This document shows, piece by piece, positions 24,851-34,648 of a stretch of 64,000 bases of DNA (positions are counted from its first letter, which is position 1; each line of letters opens with the position of its first letter). The stretch lies in contig JBBSOC010000004.1 in assembly GCA_038260095.1 (NCBI GenBank), forward strand, positions 4,465 through 68,464, read 5' to 3'. The position numbers and the translations under genes are program-made. This stretch comes from QHCE01 sp038260095. GTDB lineage: Bacteria; Actinomycetota; Actinomycetes; Mycobacteriales; QHCE01. The notes below the pieces were generated by a model. The model had not been told where the DNA came from and did not search any database. It was given only the letters and a program-made list of their open reading frames with translations.

Positions 24851-27361
24851 CTATTCATCCTGTTCATCTGGTTCATCCACATTGCGTGCCATCGCAACAA
24901 GGCTGACGCCGGCGGGTAAATCCATCAGCTTCACACCCATGGTATTGCGATCCCTGGTCCGACGAACAGGCTTCACCGGTGTGCGAATCACTCCACCGTT
25001 AGAGGTGATCGCGAAAAGCTCGTCCTCGCCAGAGACCGCGAGGGCGCCCACTAAACTACCTCGTCTACTAACAATTCTTGCGGTAATGACGCCTTTCCCA
25101 CCCCGTCCTTGCACCGGGTACTCCTCGATTGGCGTCCGCTTCGCAAATCCGCCTTCGGTGGCAACCAGCACATCCATGCCAGGTTGTACGACCTCCATGG
25201 CCAGTAGCTCATCACCGTCACCGAACCGCATTCCGATCACGCCGCTAGTTGCCCGCCCCATGGGACGCAGTGCCTCATCGCTGGCTTGGAACCGAATCGA
25301 CTGCGCCTGCTTACTCACCAGCAGTAAATCGTCTTCGGCAGTGATGAGCGCCGCCGCCATTAGCTCGTCGTCCTCTCGAAGGTTCACCGCAATGATCCCG
25401 CCTTGCCGGCTAGAGTCAAAGTCAGTAAGTACCGTCTTCTTAACTAAGCCTCGCTTAGTGGCTAGCACCAAGTACGGTGCTACTTGATAATCCGGGATCT
25501 GGATGATTTGCGCAATATGTTCATCAGGCTGGAAAGCTAGTAAATTGGCCACGTGCTGACCGCGAGCAGTACGATTAGCTTCGGGGAGTTCATACGTCTT
25601 CGCCCGATAGACCCGGCCCTTATTGGTGAAAAATAGGATCCAGTCATGAGTAGAGCAGACAAAAAAGTGCGCCACAATATCGTCTTGCTTTAGGGTTGCT
25701 CCCTGAACGCCTTTCCCGCCGCGGCGCTGCGAACGGTATAGATCCAGCTTGGTGCGCTTGGCGTAGCCAGTCCGCGATACCGTGACCACAACATCCTCGC
25801 GTGCGATGAGATCTTCCATGCATACATCACCGTCAAAGGGAACGATTCTAGTGCGTCGTTCATCGCCATACTTTGTGACAATCTCGGAGAGTTCAGAACT
25901 CACTAGCTGCCGTTGTCGCTCATCGCTGTCTAAAATTGCCTGCAGCTCGGCAATGTCGCGCATTAGCTGCGCATACTCATCAACGATCTTCTGACGCTCC
26001 AGCGCCGCAAGCCGCCGAAGCTGCATTTCTAAGATCGCGTTGGCTTGAATTTCGTCAATATCGAGCAGCGTTATCAAACCGGAGCGGGCATTGTCCACTG
26101 TGGCACTCGCGCGAATCAGCGCGATCACCTCGTCAATGGCGTCTAGCGCTTTAAGGAGGCCGCGCAAGATGTGCGCCCGTTCCTCCTTTTTTCGCAGCCG
26201 GTAGCGGGTTCTGCGAACGATGACCTCAATCTGGTGTGCCACGTAATAACGCAGCATCTCCGCCAAATTCAGAGTCCGAGGCACTCCTTCAACAATCGAA
26301 AGCATGTTGACGCCAAAAGAGTCTTGCAGCTGTGTGTGTTTGTAGAGGTTGTTCAGCACTACCTTTGCTACTGCATCTCGCCGGAGTACCAGCACCAGCC
26401 GCTGTCCGGTACGGCCAGAAGACTCGTCTCGGATATCGGCAATTCCTCCCAGCTTTCCTTCTTTTACTAATTCAGCAATGCGCTCGGCAACATTATCCGG
26501 ATTTACCTGGTAAGGCAGCTCGGTAACGACCAGCTGGGTTCGGCCTTTAACGTCTTCCTCGACATCAACCACAGAGCGCATACGCACGGATCCGCGCCCG
26601 GTTCGGTAGGCATCATCAATGCCCGAGGTGCCCACGATAAGCGCGCCTGTTGGGAAATCTGGACCCCTGACCAGACCGATGACAGCCTCTAACGTCTCGG
26701 TAGGACCAGCATCTGGATGCGTAAGGCACCACTGCACAGCACTGGCTACTTCACCAAGGTTGTGCGACGGAATATTGGTAGCCATACCTACAGCGATACC
26801 GCCGGAGCCGTTTACCAATAGATTGGGAAATCTGCTGGGTAGAATGTCGGGCTCTTGGGACCGCCCGTCATAATTGGGGCTGAAATTGACAGTGTCTTCG
26901 TCAATGTCGCGTAGCATTTCCATAGCCAGTGGGTCAAGCCGGCATTCGGTGTAACGCATTGCCGCTGCTGGATCGTTGCCAGGTGAGCCGAAGTTGCCGT
27001 TGCCATCCACTAACGGATGCCGCAGCGACCACGGCTGCGCCATGCGCACCAACGTGTCATAGATTGCCGAATCGCCATGGGGATGGAACTGTCCCATAAC
27101 GTCCCCGACAACCCGGGAACATTTCACATAGCCACGATCTGGTCGGTAACCACCGGCATACATGCCATACAAAATCTTCCGGTGCACCGGCTTGAGGCCA
27201 TCGCGTACATCAGGAAGTGCCCGGCCAACGATGACGCTCATCGCATAGTCGAGGTAGCTGCGCTGTAGCTCTACTTCGATGCCGACGGGCTCGACATGGC
27301 CGCCGGGGCTCTCCCCGGCAGTGCTGACTGGGCCGTTGGGTGGCTGCGTGGTTACGGTCAC
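24851..27361 (-). CDS. gyrA: DNA gyrase subunit A
   Basis: Type II topoisomerase subunit that cuts and rejoins DNA to add negative supercoils. 836 aa: N-terminal winged-helix and tower domains, then a beta-pinwheel C-terminal domain with the GyrA box QRRGGKG. Catalytic tyrosine is Tyr137 in AMRYTE. The quinolone-determining region reads HPHGDSAIYD with Ser98 and Asp102 at positions 83 and 87 of the E. coli protein, which is the susceptible state. The gene follows gyrB by 97 bp. Confidence 0.98.
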   Translation of the reverse strand: MTVTTQPPNGPVSTAGESPGGHVEPVGIEVELQRSYLDYAMSVIVGRALPDVRDGLKPVHRKILYGMYAGGYRPDRGYVKCSRVVGDVMGQFHPHGDSAIYDTLVRMAQPWSLRHPLVDGNGNFGSPGNDPAAAMRYTECRLDPLAMEMLRDIDEDTVNFSPNYDGRSQEPDILPSRFPNLLVNGSGGIAVGMATNIPSHNLGEVASAVQWCLTHPDAGPTETLEAVIGLVRGPDFPTGALIVGTSGIDDAYRTGRGSVRMRSVVDVEEDVKGRTQLVVTELPYQVNPDNVAERIAELVKEGKLGGIADIRDESSGRTGQRLVLVLRRDAVAKVVLNNLYKHTQLQDSFGVNMLSIVEGVPRTLNLAEMLRYYVAHQIEVIVRRTRYRLRKKEERAHILRGLLKALDAIDEVIALIRASATVDNARSGLITLLDIDEIQANAILEMQLRRLAALERQKIVDEYAQLMRDIAELQAILDSDERQRQLVSSELSEIVTKYGDERRTRIVPFDGDVCMEDLIAREDVVVTVSRTGYAKRTKLDLYRSQRRGGKGVQGATLKQDDIVAHFFVCSTHDWILFFTNKGRVYRAKTYELPEANRTARGQHVANLLAFQPDEHIAQIIQIPDYQVAPYLVLATKRGLVKKTVLTDFDSSRQGGIIAVNLREDDELMAAALITAEDDLLLVSKQAQSIRFQASDEALRPMGRATSGVIGMRFGDGDELLAMEVVQPGMDVLVATEGGFAKRTPIEEYPVQGRGGKGVITARIVSRRGSLVGALAVSGEDELFAITSNGGVIRTPVKPVRRTRDRNTMGVKLMDLPAGVSLVAMARNVDEPDEQDE

Positions 27362-27458
27362 CTAGCTACCTTCCACTGTAGACATGATTTGGGCGATACC
27401 TCGTGGATATCCTGTGAAAAATTCTGACTTAAATTTGATGTCTGGGCCTGAAAATTCA

Positions 27459-29447
27459 TCAAATATCAAGGAAGCGGACGTCTCTAGCATTGCGTTGAAT
27501 GAACGATCTACGCGACTCGACGTCTTCACCCATTAACACTGTGAAAAGTTCGTCAGCTGTAGCCGCATCATCGAGCGTAACTTGCAGTAAAGTGCGACTC
27601 CCCGGATTCATTGTGGTTTCCCACAACTCGGGGTAATTCATCTCTCCTAGACCTTTATTGCGCTGGATATCGTCAGGCTTTACTTTCGGGTTCTTCTCCT
27701 GACGCAACGCAATCAGCCCATCGCGCTCCCGATCGGAGAACGCGTACTCGACGTCGTCACCCTTCTTATTCCACTTGAGTTTGTACAGTGGAGGCTGCGC
27801 CAAATATATGTGTCCAAGCTCCACTAGCGGACGCATGAAGCGAAACAGTAACGTCAGCAGCAGCGTGGTGATATGTTGCCCATCAACGTCGGCGTCGGCC
27901 ATCAAAACCACTTTGTGGTACCGAAGCTTTTCTATATCAAACTCGTCGTGAATACCGGTACCTAGAGCGGTAATGAGCGACTGTACTTCATTATTCTTCA
28001 GTACTTTGTCAATCCTGGCCTTTTCAACATTGAGTATTTTCCCGCGAATCGGCAAGATACCTTGAATCCGCGGGTCGCGCCCCTGTTTGGCAGAACCGCC
28101 AGCCGAGTCACCCTCCACAATGAAAAGCTCGCATTCCCGCGGATCCGTGGACTGACAATCCGCAAGTTTCCCAGGCATCGAGTTGGAGTCCAGTGCATTC
28201 TTTCGCCTGGCCAATTTTCGGGCCTGGTGTGCGGCCATCCTGGCTCGCGCTGCCTGTGAAGCCTTCGTCACGATGATACGAGCTTCGGCGGGATTGCGCT
28301 CAAACCAATCCAACAGCCAATCGTTGCATACCTTCTGCACGAAAGATTTAGCTTCGGTATTACCAAGTTTAGTTTTGGTCTGACCTTCAAACTGCGGATC
28401 AGAAAGTTTTAGCGAAATAATCGCGGTGAGACCCTCCCGTATATCATCTCCGGTGAGGTTATCATCCTTCTCTTTTACCAACCTTTTATCTCGTGCGTAG
28501 CGATTAACGATCGTGGTCAGCGACGTTCTAAAGCCTTCATCATGCGTGCCACCTTCGTGGGTGTTGATGGTATTGGCAAAAGAGTAGATTGATTCGGAGT
28601 AACTCTCGTTCCACTGCATCGCCACTTCTAGCGAGACGCCGCCACTCTCGCCCTCGAATTCAATGATCGACTTATGGAGAGCCGTCTTCTTTGCGTTGAG
28701 GTGTCGAACGAAGTCAGCGATTCCATTTTTGTACTGATACACCACCTCGCGATGACTTTCTGCCGCCTCGGCCGTGTCTAAGGTGTCTGGTGTGTGAATG
28801 CTTCGCTCGTCCCGTAGCAACATACTCAAGCCCCGGTTTAAAAAAGCCATTTCTTGTAACCGGCGGGATACTGACTCAAAGCTATACGTGGTGGTTTCGA
28901 AGATTTCTGGATCAGCCCAGAATGTCACGGTCGTTCCGTGCTTGCTGGTGGCCTGGCCTTTCTTAAGTTTAGCTGCAGGCTTGCTATTGACATAAGGCTG
29001 AGTCCAGACCCAACCGTCTTTGTGAATTTCTACTTCAAGGCGTCGCGACAACGCGTTTACCACCGAGACACCCACCCCGTGCAACCCACCCGATACCGCG
29101 TAAGACTTTCCGTCAAACTTGCCACCAGCGTGCAGCGTAGTGAGAACAACTTCTACGGCCGGCCGCTTCTCCACAGGGTGCATGTCTACCGGGATACCTC
29201 GCCCGTTATCGGAGACCCGTACGCCACCATCTTCCAGCAGGGTTACCTCTACCAGGTCGCAGTAACCGGCCAGTGCCTCATCTACCGCGTTGTCGACAAC
29301 TTCCCAAACCAGGTGATGCAGCCCGCGCTCCCCGGTGGAGCCGATGTACATACCTGGCCGCTTGCGTACCGCCTCCAAACCTTCCAGCACAGTGATCGAA
29401 CTAGCGCTGTATCCGGCCTTCTTGTCGGTAGCTGGCCGAGATGTCAC
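27459..29447 (-). CDS. gyrB: DNA gyrase subunit B
   Basis: ATPase subunit of gyrase. 662 aa with a GHKL ATPase domain (NAVDEA, DNGRGIP, GLHGVGVSVVNALS), transducer domain, and TOPRIM domain with EGDSAGGSAKQGRD and DADVDGQHI. C-terminal QRNARDVRFLDI is the usual end. The gene is upstream of gyrA on the same strand, divergent from the prim-pol-like gene. Start is ATG 29447, with AGAGGG upstream. Confidence 0.98.
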   Translation of the reverse strand: MTSRPATDKKAGYSASSITVLEGLEAVRKRPGMYIGSTGERGLHHLVWEVVDNAVDEALAGYCDLVEVTLLEDGGVRVSDNGRGIPVDMHPVEKRPAVEVVLTTLHAGGKFDGKSYAVSGGLHGVGVSVVNALSRRLEVEIHKDGWVWTQPYVNSKPAAKLKKGQATSKHGTTVTFWADPEIFETTTYSFESVSRRLQEMAFLNRGLSMLLRDERSIHTPDTLDTAEAAESHREVVYQYKNGIADFVRHLNAKKTALHKSIIEFEGESGGVSLEVAMQWNESYSESIYSFANTINTHEGGTHDEGFRTSLTTIVNRYARDKRLVKEKDDNLTGDDIREGLTAIISLKLSDPQFEGQTKTKLGNTEAKSFVQKVCNDWLLDWFERNPAEARIIVTKASQAARARMAAHQARKLARRKNALDSNSMPGKLADCQSTDPRECELFIVEGDSAGGSAKQGRDPRIQGILPIRGKILNVEKARIDKVLKNNEVQSLITALGTGIHDEFDIEKLRYHKVVLMADADVDGQHITTLLLTLLFRFMRPLVELGHIYLAQPPLYKLKWNKKGDDVEYAFSDRERDGLIALRQEKNPKVKPDDIQRNKGLGEMNYPELWETTMNPGSRTLLQVTLDDAATADELFTVLMGEDVESRRSFIQRNARDVRFLDI

Positions 29448-29902
29448 GGGAGACCCTCTTTCTTTACGCCGAGCGGCGACTTGTGCACAAAGTTGTCCAC
29501 GCGTGGTGAGGACCGCAGAATTAAACTGAAGTGTCTCAATACGCAGGTTATGTCATACAGTCTACCTCCTACCGGCCCAATAACCGGGCATTGACCCCAT
29601 TGAAAGGCTCATAGCGAGCCTAAAGATGCTTTCTCGTAGGGGGGCACGCCGTAAAAGTAGTGTGAGTGCCATCGCAACACCTCATCGATGCGATCAAACC
29701 TCTGAGTATCGTTACTGTTTCGTGTCTACAAAAATGCGTCGCGCGACACGCCGAAACGCAACGTATGCCAGTCTGATAGCCAGGTGATTCTTGCCAGACT
29801 GACGGTAGCCGCCAGCACCGGGCTCACCGAACCAGCTAAGTAACCACATACCGTTCAAATCCGTACCACTCAGATCCTTACCACGGCTCGGCTGGGGGTT
29901 GT
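29448..29902. promoter_or_regulatory. Divergent region upstream of gyrB with DnaA-box-like sites
   Basis: 455 bp between gyrB (minus) and the prim-pol-like gene (plus). No gene seen. TTGTGCACA at 29481-29489 and TTGTCCACG at 29493-29501 are DnaA-box-like (the second differs from the consensus only at the last base). They lie about 35-55 bp upstream of the gyrB start, where they could modulate gyrB transcription. The rest holds no repeat that I could define. This is inference from motif matches. Confidence 0.4.
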
Positions 29903-30640
29903 ATGGCTGTCGACATTGTGCGGCGTGCCCGACTACGTGTGAACAGAAGGTATGAGCGTCTAGCTCTCCTGCACGCAGCGCGGGCCTACATAAGACACGG
30001 ATGGCCGATTATCCCCGGCGCGTGGTGGTCATCGCAGGAGTGTCGACACGTGTGCGACATTCCTGGCTGCAGAAGCGGCGGATTACACCCCGGCGCGCTC
30101 GATACAGGGCCTGTCTCCCCACTCAACCCACCATCTAATCTAGCTGACTACGCACTCACCAGTGAGCAAGACATTCGCGCCCGCTGGGGTTTACATCCTT
30201 ACTCCGTGCTGATGCCTACAGGTATAACCTGTGATGTCATCGAACTGCCTAGTATTATCGCATACCAAATCTGGGCTGAAGGAAGTATCGCTGCGCTTCA
30301 TGCCCCGGCAGCGCAGCTAGAAGCCTCTACAGGCAGCGCAGACACGAAATCTTCCGGTGATGATGCAGTAATGTTTGTGGTTACCCAAACCGGCGAAACC
30401 ATTCCCTCGGACACGCTCGACGAACTCGCCCGAAATCGCATCGTGCTACACCGTAATGGCTCCTGGGTTCCACTTCCGCCAACTTCGGTGGGCGGAAGGC
30501 CTATGCGGTGGTTACTCAAACCTCAACAGTGTGGCTGGCAGCTCCTTCCACTCGCGCAGTTGTCGCAGCACATTCTGCGGCGGATCGCCCAACTACGATC
30601 AGTGCCGCCACCCACAGAAAGTCAAGATGAAGCTGCCTAA
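29903..30640 (+). CDS. Prim-pol (bifunctional primase/polymerase)-like protein, degenerate active site
   Basis: 245-aa protein related to the AEP primase-polymerase N-terminal domain: AARAYIRHGWPIIPGAWW, a Cys/His cluster (CRHVCDIPGCRSGGLHPGA), RWGLHPYSVLMPTG, then TCDVIELPS, and VPLPPTSVGGRPMRW near the end. Active Prim-Pol enzymes have an acidic D-x-D at the position of DVIELP; here only one acidic residue of the pair remains, so a binding rather than polymerase role is likely. Similar short proteins occur widely in actinobacteria. It is monocistronic and converges on the dciA gene. Confidence 0.75.
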   Translation: MAVDIVRRARLRVNRRYERLALLHAARAYIRHGWPIIPGAWWSSQECRHVCDIPGCRSGGLHPGALDTGPVSPLNPPSNLADYALTSEQDIRARWGLHPYSVLMPTGITCDVIELPSIIAYQIWAEGSIAALHAPAAQLEASTGSADTKSSGDDAVMFVVTQTGETIPSDTLDELARNRIVLHRNGSWVPLPPTSVGGRPMRWLLKPQQCGWQLLPLAQLSQHILRRIAQLRSVPPPTESQDEAA

Positions 30641-30664
30641 GAGGTCGGGCGGATTGGTGCTGCT

Positions 30665-31297
30665 CTAACCGTAGGTATCTCGCGGGCCTCGCCCAGGCAC
30701 TGAGCGTAGGCCATGCTTCCACGTAGGACCTACTGGTCCATGCACTCGAATTACCCGGACAAGATCAACTATCACACCAGAGCTGTGTAGTTCGCGTCGA
30801 ATTCCGGTCAATATGCGTGCGGTGAGCATTCGTAACTGAGTTGCCCACGCTGTAGATGTAGCGGCTATGACTAATTCCCCATCACGTAGTGAAACCGGGG
30901 TGCATTTCGCGGCTAGATCGGCACCAACCAACTGATCCCAGGCCCCAAAAATTCGTGCTTGTGTAACAGCCTGCTGCCAGCCTCGCTCGTTGAATAGTCG
31001 CTTAATCTCAGCACTCAACAGCTGCGGATCACGAGGATCGGCATGTGTTCCCGTATAGCCGCCGAGTCGACTTCGCGTATTTCTCTGTTCCTTCGTTCCC
31101 TGTCCCCTTGCACCCTTCTCTCCGCTCGAGCGATCGGCACGCCGAAATTCACGCGATCCTTGCTTACGGCGCGCCGCCTCCGCAGCTGCTCGCGCCAGCT
31201 CCGGGCCACGCGGCGTGAGGCCCCGGTGGTTCGTCGAAGCAGCGTCTGGAACATCATCGGAAGTATCGCCTGAATCGTAAACGTGTTTAATAGACAC
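30665..31297 (-). CDS. dciA: DUF721 / DciA-type replicative helicase loader
   Basis: DUF721 proteins (Rv0004 in M. tuberculosis) are DciA-type operators that help load the DnaB helicase. The 210-aa product from GTG 31297 has an unstructured basic N-terminal half (residues 1-95) and the DUF721 domain (about 105-190): WDQLVGADLAAKCTPVSLRDGELVIAATSTAWATQLRML. GTG 31297 is chosen because it overlaps the recF stop by 11 bp; a longer frame would run far into recF. The order recF-dciA-gyrB is conserved in this group. Confidence 0.85.
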   Translation of the reverse strand: MSIKHVYDSGDTSDDVPDAASTNHRGLTPRGPELARAAAEAARRKQGSREFRRADRSSGEKGARGQGTKEQRNTRSRLGGYTGTHADPRDPQLLSAEIKRLFNERGWQQAVTQARIFGAWDQLVGADLAAKCTPVSLRDGELVIAATSTAWATQLRMLTARILTGIRRELHSSGVIVDLVRVIRVHGPVGPTWKHGLRSVPGRGPRDTYG

Positions 31298-32522
31298 GGC
31301 GCACCGCGCCATCGGCCACATCAAAGCGAGCCCCTGTATCGCGCAGCTGTAACAGTGAGCTGGGAATATCCTCGGCAACCGCTGCGGTGACCAACACTTG
31401 GGATGCTTTGGTGGCGACATCTCCAAGCAACTTACGGCGTTGATTGTCTAACTCGGAAAAAACGTCATCTAGGATTAAAACTGGCTCACTGCCCTCGGCT
31501 CGCAATAGCTCAAAGCACGCTAGCCGTAGCGCCAAGGCGTAAGACCATGACTCGCCATGGCTAGCGTATCCCTTGGCGGGAAGCTCCCCCAGGCGAAGGA
31601 TTAGATCGTCCCGATGCGGCCCCACCAGCGTGATACCTCGCTCCAGCTCCGCTGAGCGGACTTGGGCAAGGCCAGCCAGTAGCTGAGAGCGCAGTACATC
31701 CTTATCGACGCTGAGCAGCGAAGCTTGGTCATCGTTAGCCGAGTCACAGGAGGTGCCCTTTTGAAGAGCTTGCGTCAAGGAACTGCTGTAGCCCAGACGT
31801 GCGCCTGCAGCAGACTCGCTTACTGCGTGGTACGCCTTTTCCACATACGGCGCCAGATCATGTATTGCGGCTAGTCGACCTGCGAGCAACTCCGCACCGT
31901 ACCGCGCAACGTGCACATCCCACACTTCCAACGTCGGCAAATCCGCAAAGTTTGGCTCGTTTCCAGGGGAGTCGCCGCCACGTCGCCGGCCAGAACGGTG
32001 GCGTATGCCTGCGCTTTTGAGCAACGCATTCCGTTGTTTGAGCGCCCGGTCATAATCGGCTCGAACCCCAGCAAAGCGAGGAGATCGCGCTACCAAAAAA
32101 TCATCGATAAATCGTCGCCGCTCAGCAGGATCTCCACGGATCAACGCAAGGTCTTCCGGCGCAAACAACACACTCCGCAGAGCGCCCAACACGGCACGTG
32201 GTCGAGCAACCGGCGAGCGGTTGAGTCGGGCGCGATTTGTTTTTCCTGGTACTAACTCCAACTCCACCAGCAGTTCGCGCTGCTCGGAAATTACAGTGCA
32301 ACGCACGATTGCACTACTAGCACCGTTGCGCACCAAAGGGATATCACTACTGACCCGATGGCTACTCAGCGTCGCGATGTAACCGACTGCTTCCATAAGG
32401 TTGGTTTTGCCATGGCCGTTGGGGCCCACGAATAGGTTAACGCCGGGCACAAGCTCAAGATCGACGCAGGCGTAGCTACGAAAATCTCGCAGAGCCAGCG
32501 CCTGCACATACATGCCTGTCAC
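31287..32522 (-). CDS. recF: DNA replication/repair protein RecF
   Basis: SMC-like ATPase that binds gapped DNA and loads RecA in the RecFOR pathway. 411 aa: Walker A GPNGHGKT at 33-40, signature region YALALRLACFELLRAEG, Walker B LILDDVFSELD near residue 360. An ATG three codons in (MYVQAL) is the more usual family start. It is followed by dciA with an 11-bp overlap and preceded by gnd with 47 bp. Confidence 0.96.
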   Translation of the reverse strand: MTGMYVQALALRDFRSYACVDLELVPGVNLFVGPNGHGKTNLMEAVGYIATLSSHRVSSDIPLVRNGASSAIVRCTVISEQRELLVELELVPGKTNRARLNRSPVARPRAVLGALRSVLFAPEDLALIRGDPAERRRFIDDFLVARSPRFAGVRADYDRALKQRNALLKSAGIRHRSGRRRGGDSPGNEPNFADLPTLEVWDVHVARYGAELLAGRLAAIHDLAPYVEKAYHAVSESAAGARLGYSSSLTQALQKGTSCDSANDDQASLLSVDKDVLRSQLLAGLAQVRSAELERGITLVGPHRDDLILRLGELPAKGYASHGESWSYALALRLACFELLRAEGSEPVLILDDVFSELDNQRRKLLGDVATKASQVLVTAAVAEDIPSSLLQLRDTGARFDVADGAVRRVY

Positions 32523-32569
32523 ATCCCAGCGTGAGCGGCTATTCCTCGAGGAGCCATCAACAGCGAAGA

Positions 32570-33454
32570 TTACCTTGGCTGTTGAGCGGTGACCGCGTGT
32601 CCGCCGAACTGATGACGCAGAGCGGATACGGCTTTCATGGTCGGTGAATTGGCTTGACGCGAAGCAAATCGAGCAAATAGTGCGGCGGCTATGACTGGAG
32701 TGGGGACGCAGTGGTTGATTGCCTCCTCAACTGTCCACCGACCTTCGCCTGAATCCTCGACATGTCCAGCGATAGTGCGAAGTTCGGGATCCTCTTCTAG
32801 TGCTTTCACCAAAAGATCCAACAACCATGATCGAACAACAGTACCTTCCCGCCAGCTGTTTAGCACCCCAGGAACGTCGGCAACCAGCTCGCTTGCCGAC
32901 AGTAGCTCATAGCCCTCGGCATAGGCCTGCATTAAACCGTACTCGATACCGTTGTGCACCATCTTGGAGAAGTGCCCCGCACCAATGCCGCCAGCATGCA
33001 CGAATCCACCTTCGGCCGGGCACAGCGCATCAAAAACGGGCTGCACCATGGCGACATGCTCGGCAGCTCCACCAACCATCAAAGCGTAACCCTGGTGTAG
33101 GCCCCAAACCCCTCCGGAAACTCCAACATCGAGATAGCCGATGCCGTGCTGCTCGAGTAAGGCTGAGTTCACAGCATCGTCAGTAAAGCGTGAATTCCCA
33201 CCATCAATAACGATGTCACCGGCAGTAAGTAGCCCCGCAAGCTGGTTAACGACGGAGTGGGTGGGGGCACCTGCGGGCACCATGACCCACACCACTCGGT
33301 TTCGCTCGCCTAGCCGCGCAACAAGCTCAGGAAGATCGCTGACATCGCTCAACGTGGAATCTCGGTCATACCCCACCACGTCGTGACCTGCACGAGTCAA
33401 CCGCTCGCGCATGTTGCCGCCCATTTTTCCCAAACCAACAAGCCCAAGCTTCAT
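32570..33454 (-). CDS. gnd: 6-phosphogluconate dehydrogenase, decarboxylating (short type)
   Basis: Oxidative pentose phosphate step giving ribulose 5-phosphate. 294 aa: N-terminal Rossmann motif GLVGLGKMGGNM, VIDGGNSRF, catalytic segment GVSGGVWGLHQGYALMVGG, and MVHNGIEYGLMQAYAEG. The short form without the long C-terminal domain is the GntZ/YqeC type, often NAD-dependent. Its position between dnaN and recF is shared with many Mycobacteriales. Confidence 0.93.
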   Translation of the reverse strand: MKLGLVGLGKMGGNMRERLTRAGHDVVGYDRDSTLSDVSDLPELVARLGERNRVVWVMVPAGAPTHSVVNQLAGLLTAGDIVIDGGNSRFTDDAVNSALLEQHGIGYLDVGVSGGVWGLHQGYALMVGGAAEHVAMVQPVFDALCPAEGGFVHAGGIGAGHFSKMVHNGIEYGLMQAYAEGYELLSASELVADVPGVLNSWREGTVVRSWLLDLLVKALEEDPELRTIAGHVEDSGEGRWTVEEAINHCVPTPVIAAALFARFASRQANSPTMKAVSALRHQFGGHAVTAQQPR

Positions 33455-33502
33455 GGCAGCTTCCTCTTCCCGTTCCTAGGTTGCTGGACTGAGCGCCCAT
33501 CC

Positions 33503-34648
33503 TTAGCCAGAAATACGGACTGGCATCAGTACATAACGATAACCGGTGTCCTCGGTCCAGCCTTTCTCGTCATCTCCCAATGCCGCGGCAATGACGGCCG
33601 GACGAGCGGGGTCGGTGAACGACACCATAGCTACCCCGGACTCGATAGCACCTAGGCCGTCAAGGAAGTAATCGGGGTTGAACGCGATGGACAACTCGTC
33701 TCCGGCATAGTGCGCCGACATCGATTCACTGGCACGAGCTTCGTCGCTGCCACCTGCTTCAATCGTGAGTAGATCAGCGGTAAAGCACAAGCGAATCGGC
33801 GCGTTGCGTTCAGCTACCAGCGCCACTCGCTTAACGACCTCAATGGCCTCGGCAGTGTTAAGTCTGGCTACAGCGTTGTAGCTATCGGGCAGTAGCGACC
33901 GCACCTTCGGATATTCGCCATCGAGCAATCGGGTCGTGGTGCGCCGAGAAGATCCGGAGAATCCAATCAATCCACCAGCACTGTCTGAGGCGCTTTCGGA
34001 CAAAGCAATGGCGACTTCGTTACCGCTTGCGAGCACCTTAACCGTCTCGGCCAAAGTGCGAGCCGGTACCAGTGCGTACCGATGCTCCTCGATCGATCCT
34101 GGCCGCCACGCAAGTTCACGAATCGCAAGGCGATAGCGGTCTGTAGCCAGCAAGGATAGCTGCGCCCCGTTGAGCTCCATGTGCACACCAGTCAGCATGG
34201 GCAATGTGTCATCTCGCCCAGCCGCTACCGCGACTTGCCGCACCGCTACCGCAAACGAGTCGGCGTCCACAGCTCCAGCGATCGTGGGCATCTCAGGGAG
34301 CGCTGGGTAGTCCTCCACTGGAAGGGTCGGTAAGGTGAAACGCGCCGAACCGCAGGTGACCTCTGCGTGCGAACCTGCCGCACTGATGTGCACTGGATGG
34401 TTAGGAAGCGCACGAGAGATCTCAGCGAGTAGCCGGCCCGAGACGAGTACTTGTCCGTCCGATTCGGCTTGCACGTCGATGCTGACTTGGTTAGAAACTT
34501 CGTAATCGAAACCGGCGATGGTGAGCCGGTCGTTATGGGTTTCCATCATGATGCCCGCAAGCACCGCCACCGTCGGACGACTAGGCAGGCTCTTAGCCGT
34601 CCACGCCACCGCATCAGCTAGCGAGTTACGGTTTACTTGAAATTTCAT
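33503..34648 (-). CDS. dnaN: DNA polymerase III beta sliding clamp
   Basis: Ring-shaped processivity clamp. 381 aa from ATG 34648: MKFQVNRNSLADAVAWTAKSLP, three homologous clamp domains, and the C-terminal YRYVLMPVRISG. ATG 34648 is chosen over an upstream ATG because GGAGCGAGGA sits just ahead and the family begins with MKF. It lies downstream of dnaA across oriC. Confidence 0.97.
   Translation of the reverse strand: MKFQVNRNSLADAVAWTAKSLPSRPTVAVLAGIMMETHNDRLTIAGFDYEVSNQVSIDVQAESDGQVLVSGRLLAEISRALPNHPVHISAAGSHAEVTCGSARFTLPTLPVEDYPALPEMPTIAGAVDADSFAVAVRQVAVAAGRDDTLPMLTGVHMELNGAQLSLLATDRYRLAIRELAWRPGSIEEHRYALVPARTLAETVKVLASGNEVAIALSESASDSAGGLIGFSGSSRRTTTRLLDGEYPKVRSLLPDSYNAVARLNTAEAIEVVKRVALVAERNAPIRLCFTADLLTIEAGGSDEARASESMSAHYAGDELSIAFNPDYFLDGLGAIESGVAMVSFTDPARPAVIAAALGDDEKGWTEDTGYRYVLMPVRISG

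Noticed and set aside
24851..27361. Quinolone-resistance change in GyrA
   Set aside because: Ser98 and Asp102 are the normal residues at the positions usually changed.
27433..27464. Inverted repeat ATTTGATG/CATCAAAT in the gyrB-gyrA gap as a terminator
   Set aside because: Only 8 bp, partly inside the gyrB stop region, with a 16-nt loop; too weak to call.
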